Both the position numbers and the translations under genes were made by a program. From assembly GCF_002087335.1 (NCBI RefSeq), contig NZ_MWVJ01000068.1, forward strand, positions 1 through 60,328: a DNA stretch of 60,328 bases. Reading direction: 5' to 3'. The notes under the pieces were generated by a model. It ran no database searches and was not told the origin of the DNA. It saw nothing but the letters and a program-made list of their open reading frames with translations. Source of the stretch: Pseudophaeobacter leonis (GTDB lineage Bacteria; Pseudomonadota; Alphaproteobacteria; Rhodobacterales; Rhodobacteraceae). Positions 47,716-56,956 of this stretch are shown here, one piece after another (position 1 is the stretch's first letter; each line of letters begins with the position of its first letter).

Positions 47716-48030
47716 TTGTTTATTGTAAAAGTGCCTAAAACAGTCACCGGCCTGCTGCTGGTGCTTAGCCCTCAGTATGGCGGCCCATGGCGTCCCTTTT
47801 CCCAACCATTCCACAGGACGTTTTGCCGTCAGGATACAACGTCGCTCATCTGCGCTGCCGCAGCGCACGTCAGTGCGGTGCCGGGCCCAACTGTTGAGTC
47901 ACATTCTTTGAATGTGGTGAAACAGGCGGGAGCCCCCCCTCTTTTTCGTGACCCAGACGACATGCGAAAGGGCAGTATAGCTGCCAAAATATCTGCCAAT
48001 AAACTTGCCAAAGCTTTGGAACGGGGCTAA
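47716..48030 (+). CDS. Doubtful hypothetical protein
   Basis: A 104-codon frame starting with TTG. I do not recognise it. The first half is poor in charged residues, while the C-terminal ~40 residues (RDPDDMRKGSIAAKISANKLAKALERG) look like a normal amphipathic protein end. It has no strong Shine-Dalgarno. It might be a gene remnant or a chance frame. Confidence 0.2.
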   Translation: MFIVKVPKTVTGLLLVLSPQYGGPWRPFSQPFHRTFCRQDTTSLICAAAAHVSAVPGPTVESHSLNVVKQAGAPPLFRDPDDMRKGSIAAKISANKLAKALERG

Positions 48031-48059
48031 CAGAGCCAGTCTTTCGCACTTCGGGCGGA

Positions 48060-48079
48060 ACAAGTCGCCGCGACCTTGT
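48060..48079 (+). promoter_or_regulatory. Short hairpin in the yhhQ leader
   Basis: ACAAGTCG and CGACCTTGT pair with one bulged C around a CCG loop, followed by an A6 run and the GGA-containing ribosome site of yhhQ. It could affect translation. It does not fit the layout of a preQ1 riboswitch well. Confidence 0.25.
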
Positions 48080-48096
48080 AAAAAACGGATCCTGAA

Positions 48097-48720
48097 ATGA
48101 ACAGATCACACCTACCTGGCATTCTTGCCATGGCCACCGTTGTAGTGGCTTCCAACATTCTGGTGCAATTCCTCTTTGGCCAATGGCTGACCTGGGGCGC
48201 CTTCACCTATCCAATCGCCTTTCTCATCACCGATGTGATGAACCGCGTCTACGGCGTAGGCCCGGCCCGCCGCGTCGTGCTGGCTGGTTTTGTAACCGGC
48301 GTTGCCTGCTCTCTCATTGGCACGCAGATCATTGGCGAATTTGGCCCGCTTGTGACCCTGCGCATAGCACTTGGATCTGGCCTCGCCTTCCTCACCGCGC
48401 AGCTGCTGGACGTGTCAATCTTTGCAGCACTGCGCTCTGGCAAATGGTGGCGTGCGCCCCTGGCCTCGACCCTTGTGGGTTCTTCGGTGGATACAGCAAT
48501 CTTTTTCACCATCGCCTTTTCCGGCGCGCTGAGCTGGATCGAACCTGCCAATGACATCTCCTGGGCGGCTGAGATGCTGCCGCTGCTGGGCGCAGGTCCC
48601 ACAGCGCCGCTTTGGGTCTCCCTGGCCGTGGCTGACTGGCTGGTCAAACTCTCCCTTGCGCTGCTGGCGCTGGTGCCCTTCCGCATGATCGTGAGCCACC
48701 TCACGGCCAAGCCCGCCTAG
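48097..48720 (+). CDS. yhhQ: Queuosine-precursor transporter, YhhQ/VUT family
   Basis: The 207-residue integral membrane protein has about six helices and the family signature FTYPIAFLITDVMNRVYG near the N-terminus, with LLDVSIFAALRSGKWWRAPLASTLVGSSVDTAIFF in the middle. YhhQ proteins import queuine-pathway precursors such as preQ0 or preQ1 for tRNA modification. No queuosine biosynthesis gene is nearby, so this may be a salvage-only function here. A strong terminator follows at 48748. Confidence 0.92.
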   Translation: MNRSHLPGILAMATVVVASNILVQFLFGQWLTWGAFTYPIAFLITDVMNRVYGVGPARRVVLAGFVTGVACSLIGTQIIGEFGPLVTLRIALGSGLAFLTAQLLDVSIFAALRSGKWWRAPLASTLVGSSVDTAIFFTIAFSGALSWIEPANDISWAAEMLPLLGAGPTAPLWVSLAVADWLVKLSLALLALVPFRMIVSHLTAKPA

Positions 48721-48747
48721 GCCACACGGCAATACAACAGTCCTGGC

Positions 48748-48783
48748 AAAAGGCCGCCGCGTGTTGCGTGCGGCCTTTTCCAT
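48748..48783 (+). terminator. Rho-independent terminator after yhhQ
   Basis: Arms 48748-48757 and 48770-48779 (AAAAGGCCGC / GCGGCCTTTT) form a perfect 10-bp stem, with a small inner stem, ending in TTTTCC. It separates yhhQ from arfB. Confidence 0.9.
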
Positions 48784-48811
48784 TTGCGCCAAGCGCGCTA
48801 AATCCCCCAGC

Positions 48812-49231
48812 ATGCTGCATATCAAAGACGAGATAACCCTGCAGGACTGGGAGCTGAGCGAGAGCTTTATGCGCGCTTCGGGCGTCGGTGGGCAGAATGT
48901 AAACAAGGTGGCCACCGCAGTTGAGTTGCGGTTTGAGGCGGCCCGCTCGCCTGCGCTCACCCCGGCGGTCAAGGCCCGGCTCAAACGTCTGGCCGGCCGG
49001 CGCTGGTCCAAAGAGGGCGCCATCTTGCTGCAATGTGACGAAACCCGCTCGCAGCTGCGCAACCGCGAACTGGTGCGTGAACGCCTCGTCGCGCTGATCC
49101 GTCAGGCGCTGGTGGTTCCAAAACGTCGTATAGCGACCAAACCCACCCGCGGCTCGGTCAAGCGACGGCTCGAGAGCAAAAAGCAACGCAGCTCGGTCAA
49201 AGCGACGCGGGGGAAAATCTCGCCAGACTGA
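48812..49231 (+). CDS. arfB: Alternative ribosome-rescue factor ArfB
   Basis: ArfB (YaeJ) releases peptides from ribosomes stalled without a stop codon. The 139-residue protein has the catalytic GGQ in ASGVGGQNVNKVATAVELRF, within a domain like that of class I release factors, and a C-terminal basic tail (PTRGSVKRRLESKKQRSS) that enters the empty mRNA channel. The ATG at 48812 gives the typical MLHIKDEI start. It stands alone behind the yhhQ terminator. Confidence 0.95.
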   Translation: MLHIKDEITLQDWELSESFMRASGVGGQNVNKVATAVELRFEAARSPALTPAVKARLKRLAGRRWSKEGAILLQCDETRSQLRNRELVRERLVALIRQALVVPKRRIATKPTRGSVKRRLESKKQRSSVKATRGKISPD

Positions 49232-49298
49232 CGCTTGTGATTGCACCCTCTCGCCGCCTTGGCCATGTTTGTCTCAATATGAATTTGAGGAGATGAAT

Positions 49299-50045
49299 AT
49301 GCGGCTTGCAGGAAAATGCGCCATCGTGACTGGCGGAGCTTCGGGGTTTGGCCTTGGCATTGTTGATAAATTCCTGGCCGAAGGCGCCCAGGTCATGATC
49401 GCCGACATCAATGAGACAGGTGCCGCACAGCTGGCTGATGCCCGCGGCAACGCAGCCATTGCCCAGCAGGTCGACGTCTCGGAGGCCGCCTCGGTCAATG
49501 CCATGGCAGAGGCCGCGATCAAGGCCTTTGGCCAGGTCGATATCCTGATCAACAATGCCGGCATCACCCATCTGCCCACCCCCCTGGACGAGGTGAGCGA
49601 GGAAGATTTCGACCGGGTCTTTAACGTCAATATGAAGTCGGTCTACCTGACCGCGCGCGCCCTGGTGCCGCACATGAAGGCGCGCGGCACAGGCGCCATC
49701 CTCAACGTGGCCTCAACAGCCGGTGTGTCACCACGCCCCAACCTCAACTGGTACAATGCCTCCAAGGGCTGGATGATCACCGCAACAAAGGCCATGGCGG
49801 TTGAGCTGGCCCCCAAGGGCATTCGCGTCAATGCGATCAACCCGGTGGCCGGAGAGACACCGCTGCTGAAATCCTTTATGGGCGAGGACACCCCTGAGAT
49901 GCGCGCCAAATTCATCTCAACCATCCCCATCGGCCGCTTTTCCACCCCCGAGGACATGGGCAATGCCGCCTGCTATCTGTGCTCGGACGAGGCCAGTATG
50001 GTCACTGGTGTCGCCATGGAAGTCGACGGCGGGCGCTGCATATGA
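49299..50045 (+). CDS. SDR family oxidoreductase
   Basis: The 248-residue protein is a classical short-chain dehydrogenase: TGGASGFGLGI for NAD(P) binding, an acidic Asp after the second strand (IADINE) that favours NAD(H), NNAGITH, the catalytic Ser in NVASTAG, and YNASK with Tyr and Lys. The C-terminus (TGVAMEVDGGRCI) is of the FabG/glucose-dehydrogenase type. Substrate is unknown. I chose the ATG at 49299 because GAGGAG lies at the best distance. Its stop overlaps the cupin start, so the two act as a coupled pair. Confidence 0.93.
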   Translation: MRLAGKCAIVTGGASGFGLGIVDKFLAEGAQVMIADINETGAAQLADARGNAAIAQQVDVSEAASVNAMAEAAIKAFGQVDILINNAGITHLPTPLDEVSEEDFDRVFNVNMKSVYLTARALVPHMKARGTGAILNVASTAGVSPRPNLNWYNASKGWMITATKAMAVELAPKGIRVNAINPVAGETPLLKSFMGEDTPEMRAKFISTIPIGRFSTPEDMGNAACYLCSDEASMVTGVAMEVDGGRCI

Positions 50046-50395
50046 AGACGGTAAATCTGGCCGAGAAACTGGCACTGTTTGACACGCACTGGGACCCCAA
50101 GGTCGTGGCCGACTACAATGACAACGAGATCATGGTGGTCAAATTTCAGGGCGCCTTTCCGTTTCATCTGCATGAAGACACCGATGATTTCTTTCTGGTG
50201 CTTGCGGGCGAAATGGTGATGGATATCGAAGGTGATGACTCGCATACTGTGCGGACTGGCGAATTATTCGTGGTGCCAAAGGGCGTCACCCACCGCCCCC
50301 GTGCAGATCACGAATGCAAGGTTTTGCTGATCGAACCCAGGGGAGAGCCAAATTCCGGTGATCCCACAACAGCCGCCGCCAAGAACCGGATTTAG
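50042..50395 (+). CDS. Single-domain cupin
   Basis: The 117-residue protein is a small cupin with both motifs: FPFHLHEDTDDFFLVLAGEMVMDI and GELFVVPKGVTHRPRADHECKVLLIE. The His-x-His, Glu-like and final His metal ligands appear intact, so a metal-dependent isomerase, dioxygenase or sugar-binding role is possible. It begins as ATGA over the SDR stop. The product of the SDR may be its substrate, but this is only positional inference. Confidence 0.88.
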   Translation: MKTVNLAEKLALFDTHWDPKVVADYNDNEIMVVKFQGAFPFHLHEDTDDFFLVLAGEMVMDIEGDDSHTVRTGELFVVPKGVTHRPRADHECKVLLIEPRGEPNSGDPTTAAAKNRI

Positions 50396-50537
50396 TCCGT
50401 AAATCTGCCGGGACGGATCTGTCGTCATGACATCACCTCCCGGCACTTTGCGCCGGATCAAAGACCCCATCAGAATCACGCCTAAAAGGAAGAGGTGAAC
50501 CTGCCTCCCCTGCGGCTTTGAAACAGGACATCACGGG

Positions 50538-51608
50538 ATGAGCCCAACACCTATGAAACCTGACCCCATGAAACCAGGCCCCAAGAACCTTATCACCGAT
50601 GTGCCCGGCCTGCTGGTTGGTAATGCTCAGGATGAGGCGCTGAAATCCGGCACCACGGTTCTGCTGAGCGCTGAGCCGCTGGTCGCCTCGGTGCATGTCA
50701 TGGGCGGCGCGCCCGGCAGCCGTGAGACGGATCTTTTGGCGCCCGATAAATCCGTGGCCAAAATTGACGCGCTGGTGCTGTCTGGTGGGTCCGCCTTTGG
50801 GCTGGATGCCTGTTCAGGCGTGGTGGACGGTCTGCGCGCCCAGGGGCGCGGTTTCGCCCTGGGGCCTGCGATCATCCCGCTGGTGCCCGGCGCCATCCTG
50901 TTCGATCTGCTGAACGGTGGCGACAAGGACTGGCAGAACAATCCCTATCGCGCTCTGGGCCGTGCCGCCTTTGAGACCGCCTCCACTGATTTCGCCATCG
51001 GCAGCCACGGCGCGGGCACCGGGGCGCTGACGGCGATGCTCAAGGGCGGGCTGGGCTCAGCTTCGTTTGTGCTGGACAGCGGCGTGACGGTTGGGGCCCT
51101 GGTTGCGGCAAATCCGATGGGCAGCGTCACCACACCCGGGGATCGCCACTTCTGGGCGGCACCATTTGAAGTTGACGGAGAGTTTGGCGGCGCAGGACCT
51201 GACAGCGCTGCGGGGCTGGGACGCAGGCTCGACAGTCGCAAGATGCAGGCGATGCGCGATCTGGCCGCCGCAGGCTCTTTGCCTGATGAGCGCGGCAATA
51301 CCACCATCGCAATCGTGGCCACCGATGCCGCCCTGAGCAAGGCCCAATGCCAGCGCATAGCCACCGCCGCCCATGACGGTATCGGGCGCGCCACGGTTCC
51401 GGCGCATGCCCCCGGCGACGGCGATCTGGTCTTTGCCGCCAGCACCGGCGCGCGCAGCCTGTCGAACATAGAAGCAGAGCTTGGCAATATCGGCCATGCC
51501 GCTGCACTTTGTCTCAGCCGGGGCATCGCACGGGCCATCTATAGCGCCACCCCAAAAGAAAAGGACCTGCTGCCCTGCTGGAGCGAAAATCCGCACAGCA
51601 GCACCTGA
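50538..51608 (+). CDS. P1 family (DmpA/NylC-type) peptidase
   Basis: The 356-residue protein belongs to the S58/P1 Ntn-hydrolase-like family, which self-cleaves to free an N-terminal nucleophile. The cleavage site is visible as GNTTIAIVATDA near residue 255, where the Thr after Asn would become the nucleophile. Other family parts are TDVPGLLVGNAQD, GGAPGSRETDLL and VLSGGSAFGLDACSGV. The N-terminus has a short repeat MKPDPMKPGP. Substrates of the family include D-amino-acid amides, beta-peptides and nylon oligomers; the one here is not known. About 140 bp separate it from the cupin gene. Confidence 0.9.
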   Translation: MSPTPMKPDPMKPGPKNLITDVPGLLVGNAQDEALKSGTTVLLSAEPLVASVHVMGGAPGSRETDLLAPDKSVAKIDALVLSGGSAFGLDACSGVVDGLRAQGRGFALGPAIIPLVPGAILFDLLNGGDKDWQNNPYRALGRAAFETASTDFAIGSHGAGTGALTAMLKGGLGSASFVLDSGVTVGALVAANPMGSVTTPGDRHFWAAPFEVDGEFGGAGPDSAAGLGRRLDSRKMQAMRDLAAAGSLPDERGNTTIAIVATDAALSKAQCQRIATAAHDGIGRATVPAHAPGDGDLVFAASTGARSLSNIEAELGNIGHAAALCLSRGIARAIYSATPKEKDLLPCWSENPHSST

Positions 51609-51699
51609 TCTCAAGCCTAGATGCGGCAGATTCACCTGTTGACTATCCCGGTCGAGAGATGCCGTATTCGCCCAGCCAACTCAAATTCGGAGCAAGCAC

Positions 51700-52152
51700 A
51701 TGAAACCCATTCTGACAGCAGCCCTTCTCAGCCTTCTGGCCGCCCCCGCCTTTGCCGAGGGCGATGCCGCAAAAGGCGAGAAGAGCTTTAAAAAATGCAA
51801 ATCTTGCCACATGGTTGTCTCGGACACAGACGAAACAGTCATTAAGGGCGGCAAAACCGGACCAAACCTCTGGGGCGTTGCTGGGCGCACCGCAGGCAGC
51901 TATGAGGGCTTTAAATATGGTAAGGATCTGGTTGCCGCCGGTGAAGCCGGTCTGGTCTGGGATCTCGAGAGCTTCACCGCTTTCACCGCGGATCCCCGCG
52001 GCTTTCTGCGGACCCATCTGGACGACAATAAGGCCAAATCCAAGATGTCTTTCAAACTGAAAAAAGGCGCTGAAGATATCTATGCCTTCCTCTCTCTGCA
52101 TGGCCCGGTAATGGATGCCGCAGAAACCAGCGAAGAGCCCGCTTCGGAGTAA
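51700..52152 (+). CDS. Periplasmic class I c-type cytochrome
   Basis: The 150-residue protein has a signal peptide (MKPILTAALLSLLAAPAFA) and one heme site CKSCH close to the mature N-terminus. The sequence TGPNLWGVAGRTAG and the likely axial Met in KSKMSFKL fit a cytochrome c2/c550-type electron carrier. The C-terminus is acidic (AAETSEEPASE). A GGAG lies upstream of the ATG. It is monocistronic with a terminator after it. Confidence 0.93.
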   Translation: MKPILTAALLSLLAAPAFAEGDAAKGEKSFKKCKSCHMVVSDTDETVIKGGKTGPNLWGVAGRTAGSYEGFKYGKDLVAAGEAGLVWDLESFTAFTADPRGFLRTHLDDNKAKSKMSFKLKKGAEDIYAFLSLHGPVMDAAETSEEPASE

Positions 52153-52226
52153 CTCCTCCGTCACGTCCCGAACGCAGCGATGATTTTGCAATCCGGGATA
52201 AGGAAATGCCTGAATTCTGGGCACCT

Positions 52227-52256
52227 AAGGCCGCATCCTCAGGGGCGCGGCCTTTC
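52227..52256 (+). terminator. Probable terminator after cytochrome c gene
   Basis: AAGGCCGC (52227-52234) and GCGGCCTT (52247-52254) pair perfectly, followed by only a short T-run (TTT). It lies 75 bp after the cytochrome stop and before idi. Confidence 0.65.
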
Positions 52257-52332
52257 GCGTAGTTGCTTTGCGGCGCGCCCCGCGATAGCCAGTGCAGGCT
52301 GCGCTTTGACGGCAGATTATCATGGACCCGGA

Positions 52333-52875
52333 ATGCCCCATATGATCCCGGCCTGGGTGAACGGCGAACTGACACCGGTGGAAAAGCTCCTGGCGCATGA
52401 ACAGGGGCTAAAGCACAAGGCTGTCTCGGTGTTTGTGGTCAAAGGCGTGAAAATTCTGCTGCAACGCCGCGCCTTGGAGAAATATCATACCCCTGGTCTG
52501 TGGGCCAATACCTGCTGCACTCATCCCATGTGGGAAGAGGAGTCCTCGGCCTGCGCTGTGCGCCGGATGGGGGAGGAGCTGGGCATCCGGGGCCTGTACC
52601 CCGAATTTCGCCATCAGCTGGAATACCGTGCGGATGTGGGCCACGGCATGATTGAACACGAGGTGGTCGACGTCTTTCTTGCCCATGCGCATCGCCCCCT
52701 CACCCCCGTCGCCAACCCCGATGAGGTGATGGAGACCCGCTGGATGGACTATCATGATCTTCTCGCCGAAGTGCAGCGGCATCCCGAGCGCTTTACCCCC
52801 TGGCTGAAGATCTATCTGCACAAATATGCCGATGTCATCTTTGGCCCGGATTTGATCATCGCGTCCAAGACCTGA
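52333..52875 (+). CDS. idi: Isopentenyl-diphosphate delta-isomerase, type I
   Basis: Idi interconverts IPP and DMAPP in isoprenoid synthesis. The 180-residue Nudix-fold protein has the active-site Cys in WANTCCTHPMWEEES and the catalytic Glu region in GMIEHEVVDVFLAH. The Nudix helix region CAVRRMGEELGI is present. The ATG at 52333 gives MPHMIPAWVNGEL; 52342 is also possible. It is preceded by a terminator and followed by a 22-bp tandem repeat. Confidence 0.95.
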   Translation: MPHMIPAWVNGELTPVEKLLAHEQGLKHKAVSVFVVKGVKILLQRRALEKYHTPGLWANTCCTHPMWEEESSACAVRRMGEELGIRGLYPEFRHQLEYRADVGHGMIEHEVVDVFLAHAHRPLTPVANPDEVMETRWMDYHDLLAEVQRHPERFTPWLKIYLHKYADVIFGPDLIIASKT

Positions 52876-52877
52876 CA

Positions 52878-52928
52878 CTGGCGTAACACTGGCTTGGCGC
52901 TGGCGTAACACTGGCCGAGCGCTGGCGT
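52878..52928. repeat. 22-bp tandem repeat, about 2.3 copies
   Basis: The unit CTGGCGTAACACTGGC plus six bases repeats at 52878, 52900 and partly at 52922. It starts two bases after the idi stop and is noncoding. Confidence 0.8.
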
Positions 52929-53016
52929 CGGCACCGTGCTGCCTGTTGGTTTTCCCTTGCCTTCGCTCAGAGCAATATGGTTTGTGTGGCGCCGCACATT
53001 TGGAGGCAGACTTACG

Positions 53017-54287
53017 ATGACCATTCTCATTGCAGGCGGCGGCATCGCCGGGCTGAGCCTTGGCCTGACGCTGCACCAGATTGGCGTGCCCTTTCATATC
53101 TATGAACCGCCAATGAGTTGCGCCCCATGGGGGTTGGTATCAACCTGCAGCCCAATGCGGTGCGCGAGCTGTTTGACCTCGGGCTGGAGGCTGAGCTGGA
53201 TAAGATCGGCATCCGCACCCGGCAACTGGGGTTTTACACCAAGCTGGGCAAAACCATTTGGGAAGAGCCGCGTGGCCTGGAGGCTGGTTACGCCTGGCCG
53301 CAATATTCCGTCCACCGGGGCGCACTGCAGATGATGCTCTACCAGGCGCTGATCGCACGCGCAGGCGCTGACTGCATCACTTTGGGCGCGCGCGCCGTAG
53401 GGTTTGAGCAGACAGCGACAGGCGCCGCGCTGCTGCTGGCCGATGGCACGCGCAAAAGCGGCAGGTTGATTGTGGCGGCAGATGGCATCCATTCGGCCCT
53501 GCGCCAACAGATGTATTCCGAGGAAGGCGCGCCGATCTGGAACGGCCGCATTCTGTGGCGCGCCACCACGCAGGGAAGGCCATGGAAGGGCGAGGCCGTC
53601 ATGGTCATGATCGGTCACGACAGCCTGCGCATGGTGGCCTATCCGATCTCGCGCCCTGGCCCGGATGGAACTGCAACCCTGAACTGGATTGCGGAAAAGA
53701 GTTTTGACCCTGAGGCGCCGTGGAAAAAGGAAGACTGGAACCGCGCCGCCGACATCAATGATTTCATAGCCGAATTTGAGGATTGGCGCTTTGACTGGAT
53801 TGATGTGCCGGGTCTCATTCGGGGCGCTGAAACCGTTTACGAGTATCCAATGGTAGATCGCGATCCGCTGCCGCAGTGGCGGTTTGGCGCGGTTAGCCTG
53901 ATGGGGGATGCGGCGCATCCAACCTATCCTGTGGGCTCAAACGGGGCCAGTCAGGCTATTCTGGACGCACGTATCCTTGGGGCGCGTTTTCTGGCGCAGG
54001 GTGTCACCGAGGCAGCGCTTGATGCCTACGAGGATGAGGTGCGCCCGCTGGCCACAGCCATCTGTAAGACCAACCGCGCGGGCAAAGGGCCGGATGGGGT
54101 GTTGCAGCAGGTCGAAGATCTCTGTGGCGGCGATTTTGTCACCATCGAGGATGTGATCCCGCATGCGGATCTCGCGGCACATGCAGCGCGCTACAAATCC
54201 ATCGCCGGATTCTCGATTGAAGCACTGAATGCCAGCCCTGCTACGATCCCGGCCACAATCCCAGCCGGTGAGCGCCTGCGCGATTAA
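53017..54287 (+). CDS. FAD-dependent aromatic-type monooxygenase (one frameshift)
   Basis: About 423 residues, of the UbiH/salicylate-hydroxylase-like flavoprotein group. The Rossmann motif ILIAGGGIAGLSLGLTL starts the protein, and RPMGVGINLQPNAV follows. Mid-protein is LIVAADGIHSALRQQ (the DG motif), and the second FAD motif is SLMGDAAHPTYPVGSNGASQAI. One base is missing near 53109, between IYEP and ANELRPMG. GGAGG lies upstream of the ATG at 53017. The substrate is not shown by the context. The C-terminus contains a small repeat ATIPATIPAG. Confidence 0.9.
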
Positions 54288-54336
54288 GGCAGCGCTCCCG
54301 CCCGTCATTGGGCATGATACATGCCCTCTTCCCGTT

Positions 54337-54429
54337 GGGCATAGCGCCGCGCTGCCGCGCGGCGTGCGCTCTGCGGCATCCCATGCGTCAATGTGCAACC
54401 GCGCCGCGCGATAGCGCGGCGCCATGCCC
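54337..54429. repeat. Complex nested palindrome, about 93 bp
   Basis: The outer arms GGGCAT-A-GCGCCGCGC (54337-54352) and GCGCGGCGC-C-ATGCCC (54414-54429) pair at 15 of 16 positions. Inside are two smaller hairpins, 54345-54364 and 54401-54422, with the same CGCCGCGC arms. A further GGGCAT-GATAC-ATGCCC hairpin lies at 54310-54326. It sits between the convergent monooxygenase and glpK genes. Confidence 0.85.
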
Positions 54430-54520
54430 AAGGCCGCCAAGGTCTCTCGGCGATAGCCGGGAGCCTGCGGGCGCGGGAGCCCCCCCTTGGATCGAGAATT
54501 TCGCCTGCTTTTGTCGATGG

Positions 54521-56005
54521 TCAGACGCCCATCACCGCCTGTACCGCGCGCTGCCAACGGGCATAGGCCGCTTCCCGCTGCTCTGGTGCCATCTGTGGTG
54601 TGAACTTTCGATCCAACGCCCAGGTCGCGGCAAATTCCACCTGATCCGGATAGATCCCGGCCTGCATGCCCGCCAGCCACCCTGCCCCCAGAGCCGTGGT
54701 TTCTTGCATGACAGGTCGATCGACTGCGGCGCCAAGCAGGTCTGACAGGCTTTGCATCGTCCAGTCGCTGCCGCTCATGCCGCCATCCACCCGCAGGGTC
54801 ACATGGGTATCCCCCGTCCAGTCGGCCCGCATCGCCTCCCAAAGATCCCGCGTCTGATACGCCACGCTTTGCAGCGCGGCACGGGCAAATTCGGCAGGGC
54901 CGGAACTGCGGGTCAGGCCAAAGACGGCACCGCGGCATTCGGGCTGCCAATAGGGCGCACCAAGCCCGGTAAAGGCAGGCACCAGCAACACATCCTGCTC
55001 AGGATCGGCCTGGGGTGCCAGCTCTCCGCTCTGCGACGCCTGCGCAATAATACCCAACCCATCGCGCAGCCACTGCACTGCCGCCCCGGCAATAAAGATC
55101 GACCCCTCCAGCGCGTAGGTGGTCTTGCCATCCAACTGATAGGCCACGGTGGTCAGCATGCGATTGTTTGAGACCACCGGCGTCTCGCCTGTGTTGAGCA
55201 GGGCAAAACACCCGGTCCCATAGGTCGATTTCATCATCCCCGGCTCAAAACAGGCCTGGCCTATCGTTGCCGCTTGCTGATCCCCAGCAACGCCAAGGAT
55301 GGCGATCTCAGCCCCACAGATCTCGGGCAGCGTGGTGCCAAAATCGGCGGCGCAGTCCTTGACCTGCGGCAGCATCGCCATGGGCACATCCAGCAGGGCG
55401 CAGATCTCAGCACTCCAGCCCCCCTCGCGAATATCATATAGCATGGTGCGCGAGGCATTGGTGGCGTCGGTGACATGCGATTTGCCCCCCGTGAGCCGCC
55501 AGATCAAAAAGCTGTCGACAGTGCCAAACAGCAGCTCTCCTGCCGCTGCCCGTACCCGCGCCTGAGGCACCTGATCCAGGATCCAGCTCACCTTGGTGCC
55601 AGAAAAATACGGATCCAGCAGCAGGCCTGTCTTATGACGGATCATCGGCTCATGGCCTCCGCTACGCAAAGCCTCGCAGGTCTCGGCAGTGCGCCGGTCC
55701 TGCCAGACAATAGCGTTATGGATCGGCTTGCCGCTGTCCTTTTCCCAGACCACGGTGGTTTCGCGCTGATTGGTAATGCCAATACCGGCGATCTCGGTGA
55801 CGGCGATGCCCGCCTCGGCAATCACCTGACGACAGACTGCAACCGTTGTGGACCAGAGGTCCTCAGGATCGTGCTCTACCCAGCCGGCCTTGGGGAAATG
55901 CTGCGTGAACTCTTGCTGCGCCGCGCCCACGGCCTGCATACGCGCACCAAACAAGATCGCCCGTGTTGACGTGGTGCCCTGATCGATTGCCAGAATATAT
56001 GTCAT
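54521..56005 (-). CDS. glpK: Glycerol kinase
   Basis: GlpK phosphorylates glycerol with ATP. The 494-residue protein starts [16 protein letters not shown], the phosphate-1 site, and holds [28 protein letters not shown], the substrate-binding RTMLYDI region, [19 protein letters not shown] and the C-terminal [12 protein letters not shown]. All are typical of full-length FGGY kinases. No glpF, glpD or glpR gene is adjacent. The leader forms a hairpin that covers the ribosome site and start (56005-56041). Confidence 0.97.
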   Translation of the reverse strand: MTYILAIDQGTTSTRAILFGARMQAVGAAQQEFTQHFPKAGWVEHDPEDLWSTTVAVCRQVIAEAGIAVTEIAGIGITNQRETTVVWEKDSGKPIHNAIVWQDRRTAETCEALRSGGHEPMIRHKTGLLLDPYFSGTKVSWILDQVPQARVRAAAGELLFGTVDSFLIWRLTGGKSHVTDATNASRTMLYDIREGGWSAEICALLDVPMAMLPQVKDCAADFGTTLPEICGAEIAILGVAGDQQAATIGQACFEPGMMKSTYGTGCFALLNTGETPVVSNNRMLTTVAYQLDGKTTYALEGSIFIAGAAVQWLRDGLGIIAQASQSGELAPQADPEQDVLLVPAFTGLGAPYWQPECRGAVFGLTRSSGPAEFARAALQSVAYQTRDLWEAMRADWTGDTHVTLRVDGGMSGSDWTMQSLSDLLGAAVDRPVMQETTALGAGWLAGMQAGIYPDQVEFAATWALDRKFTPQMAPEQREAAYARWQRAVQAVMGV

Positions 56006-56041
56006 GTCCCGCCCCTTGATGGATCTCCTCAGGGCGGGACA
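56005..56041 (-). promoter_or_regulatory. Inverted repeat over the glpK ribosome-binding site and start
   Basis: TGTCCCGCCC (56032-56041 on the complement) and its partner ending at the start codon form a perfect 10-bp stem with a 17-base loop in the glpK leader. The G-rich ribosome site (GGGGCGGGAC) just before the ATG is inside the stem, while a GAGGAG lies in the loop. It may be an RNA control hairpin or a repressor operator. Confidence 0.5.
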
Positions 56042-56086
56042 CTAGCGGCAACATGTTACCGCTGCCAGTCCCTGCTAAAACTTTAG

Positions 56087-56956
56087 TTAGCCGACGGCGA
56101 TATTATCGATCAGCCGCACGCCCTCTATCCAGGCCGCCACAAACAGCCGCGCCGTGCTCTCGGCAACCTGCAACGGCTGCAGATCCTCGGCGGCGCAGAG
56201 CGACAGGTATTCAACCTCATCAAACCCCGCCGCGATAATTTCTGCCTGCGCCGCCGCGCAGAGGGCATCAAAGCGACCTCCGGCCGCCAGATCTGCCGCC
56301 AGACGCGTCAAAATGGGATGCAGGCGACCCGCTTGCCGCAATGCCCCCGCTGACAGGCGAGAATTGCGCGAGGACAGGGCCAGCCCCGACACCTCACGCA
56401 CGGTTGGGCAGCCGATGACCTCGATGTCGATATCCAGATCCCGCGCCATGCGCCGCACCACCATCAGTTGCTGATAGTCTTTTTCGCCAAAAAACGCCTG
56501 ATGCGCCCCGGTTTGCAGAAACAGTTTTGCCACCACCGTGGCCACCCCGTCAAAATGCCCCGGCCGACAGGCCCCCTCCATCACATCCGACACCCCGGAG
56601 ACCGAGACACTGCTGGCAAAGCCTTGCGGGTAGATCTCCTCCGGGTCGGGCACATAGATCACGTCAACACCGTAGGGGGCCAGCAGCCTGGCATCTTCAT
56701 GTTCGGTGCGCGGGTAGTTGGCCAGATCCTCTGGACTGTTGAACTGTTTGGGATTGACAAAGATCGTCACAATAACGCGGTCACAGGCGGCTTTGGCGGC
56801 TTCTACCAGCGACAAATGTCCCGCGTGCAGAGCGCCCATGGTGGGGACCACGCCGACGCGCTCTCCCGCGCGAATCCACCCCGCATGTTTTGAGCGCAGA
56901 TCAGCAAGGCGCCGAAGGATAGGAGCTGTCATGGCAGGGGTCATAGGAGGGGTCAC
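56087..56956 (-). CDS. panC: Pantothenate synthetase
   Basis: PanC joins pantoate and beta-alanine with ATP to make pantothenate. The 289-residue protein carries [17 protein letters not shown] (the HIGH-like nucleotide site), [20 protein letters not shown], and [16 protein letters not shown], all typical. The frame begins with GTG at 56956, overlapping the panB stop (GTGA); ATGs at 56944 and 56932 are alternatives. It forms the usual panB-panC operon. Confidence 0.97.
   Translation of the reverse strand: MTPPMTPAMTAPILRRLADLRSKHAGWIRAGERVGVVPTMGALHAGHLSLVEAAKAACDRVIVTIFVNPKQFNSPEDLANYPRTEHEDARLLAPYGVDVIYVPDPEEIYPQGFASSVSVSGVSDVMEGACRPGHFDGVATVVAKLFLQTGAHQAFFGEKDYQQLMVVRRMARDLDIDIEVIGCPTVREVSGLALSSRNSRLSAGALRQAGRLHPILTRLAADLAAGGRFDALCAAAQAEIIAAGFDEVEYLSLCAAEDLQPLQVAESTARLFVAAWIEGVRLIDNIAVG

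Larger units (their letters stand above)
47501..48096. other. Intergenic region, 596 bp
   Basis: Between the phytase-like gene and yhhQ there is one palindrome of the dispersed family (47643-47663), a short hairpin CACATTC-TTT-GAATGTG near 47900, one doubtful open frame (47716-48030) and a hairpin before the yhhQ start. I see no tRNA or clear terminator. Confidence 0.5.

Noticed and set aside
48040..48096. preQ1 riboswitch before yhhQ
   Set aside because: An A6 run and a hairpin are present, but the loop and tail do not match the preQ1-I arrangement.
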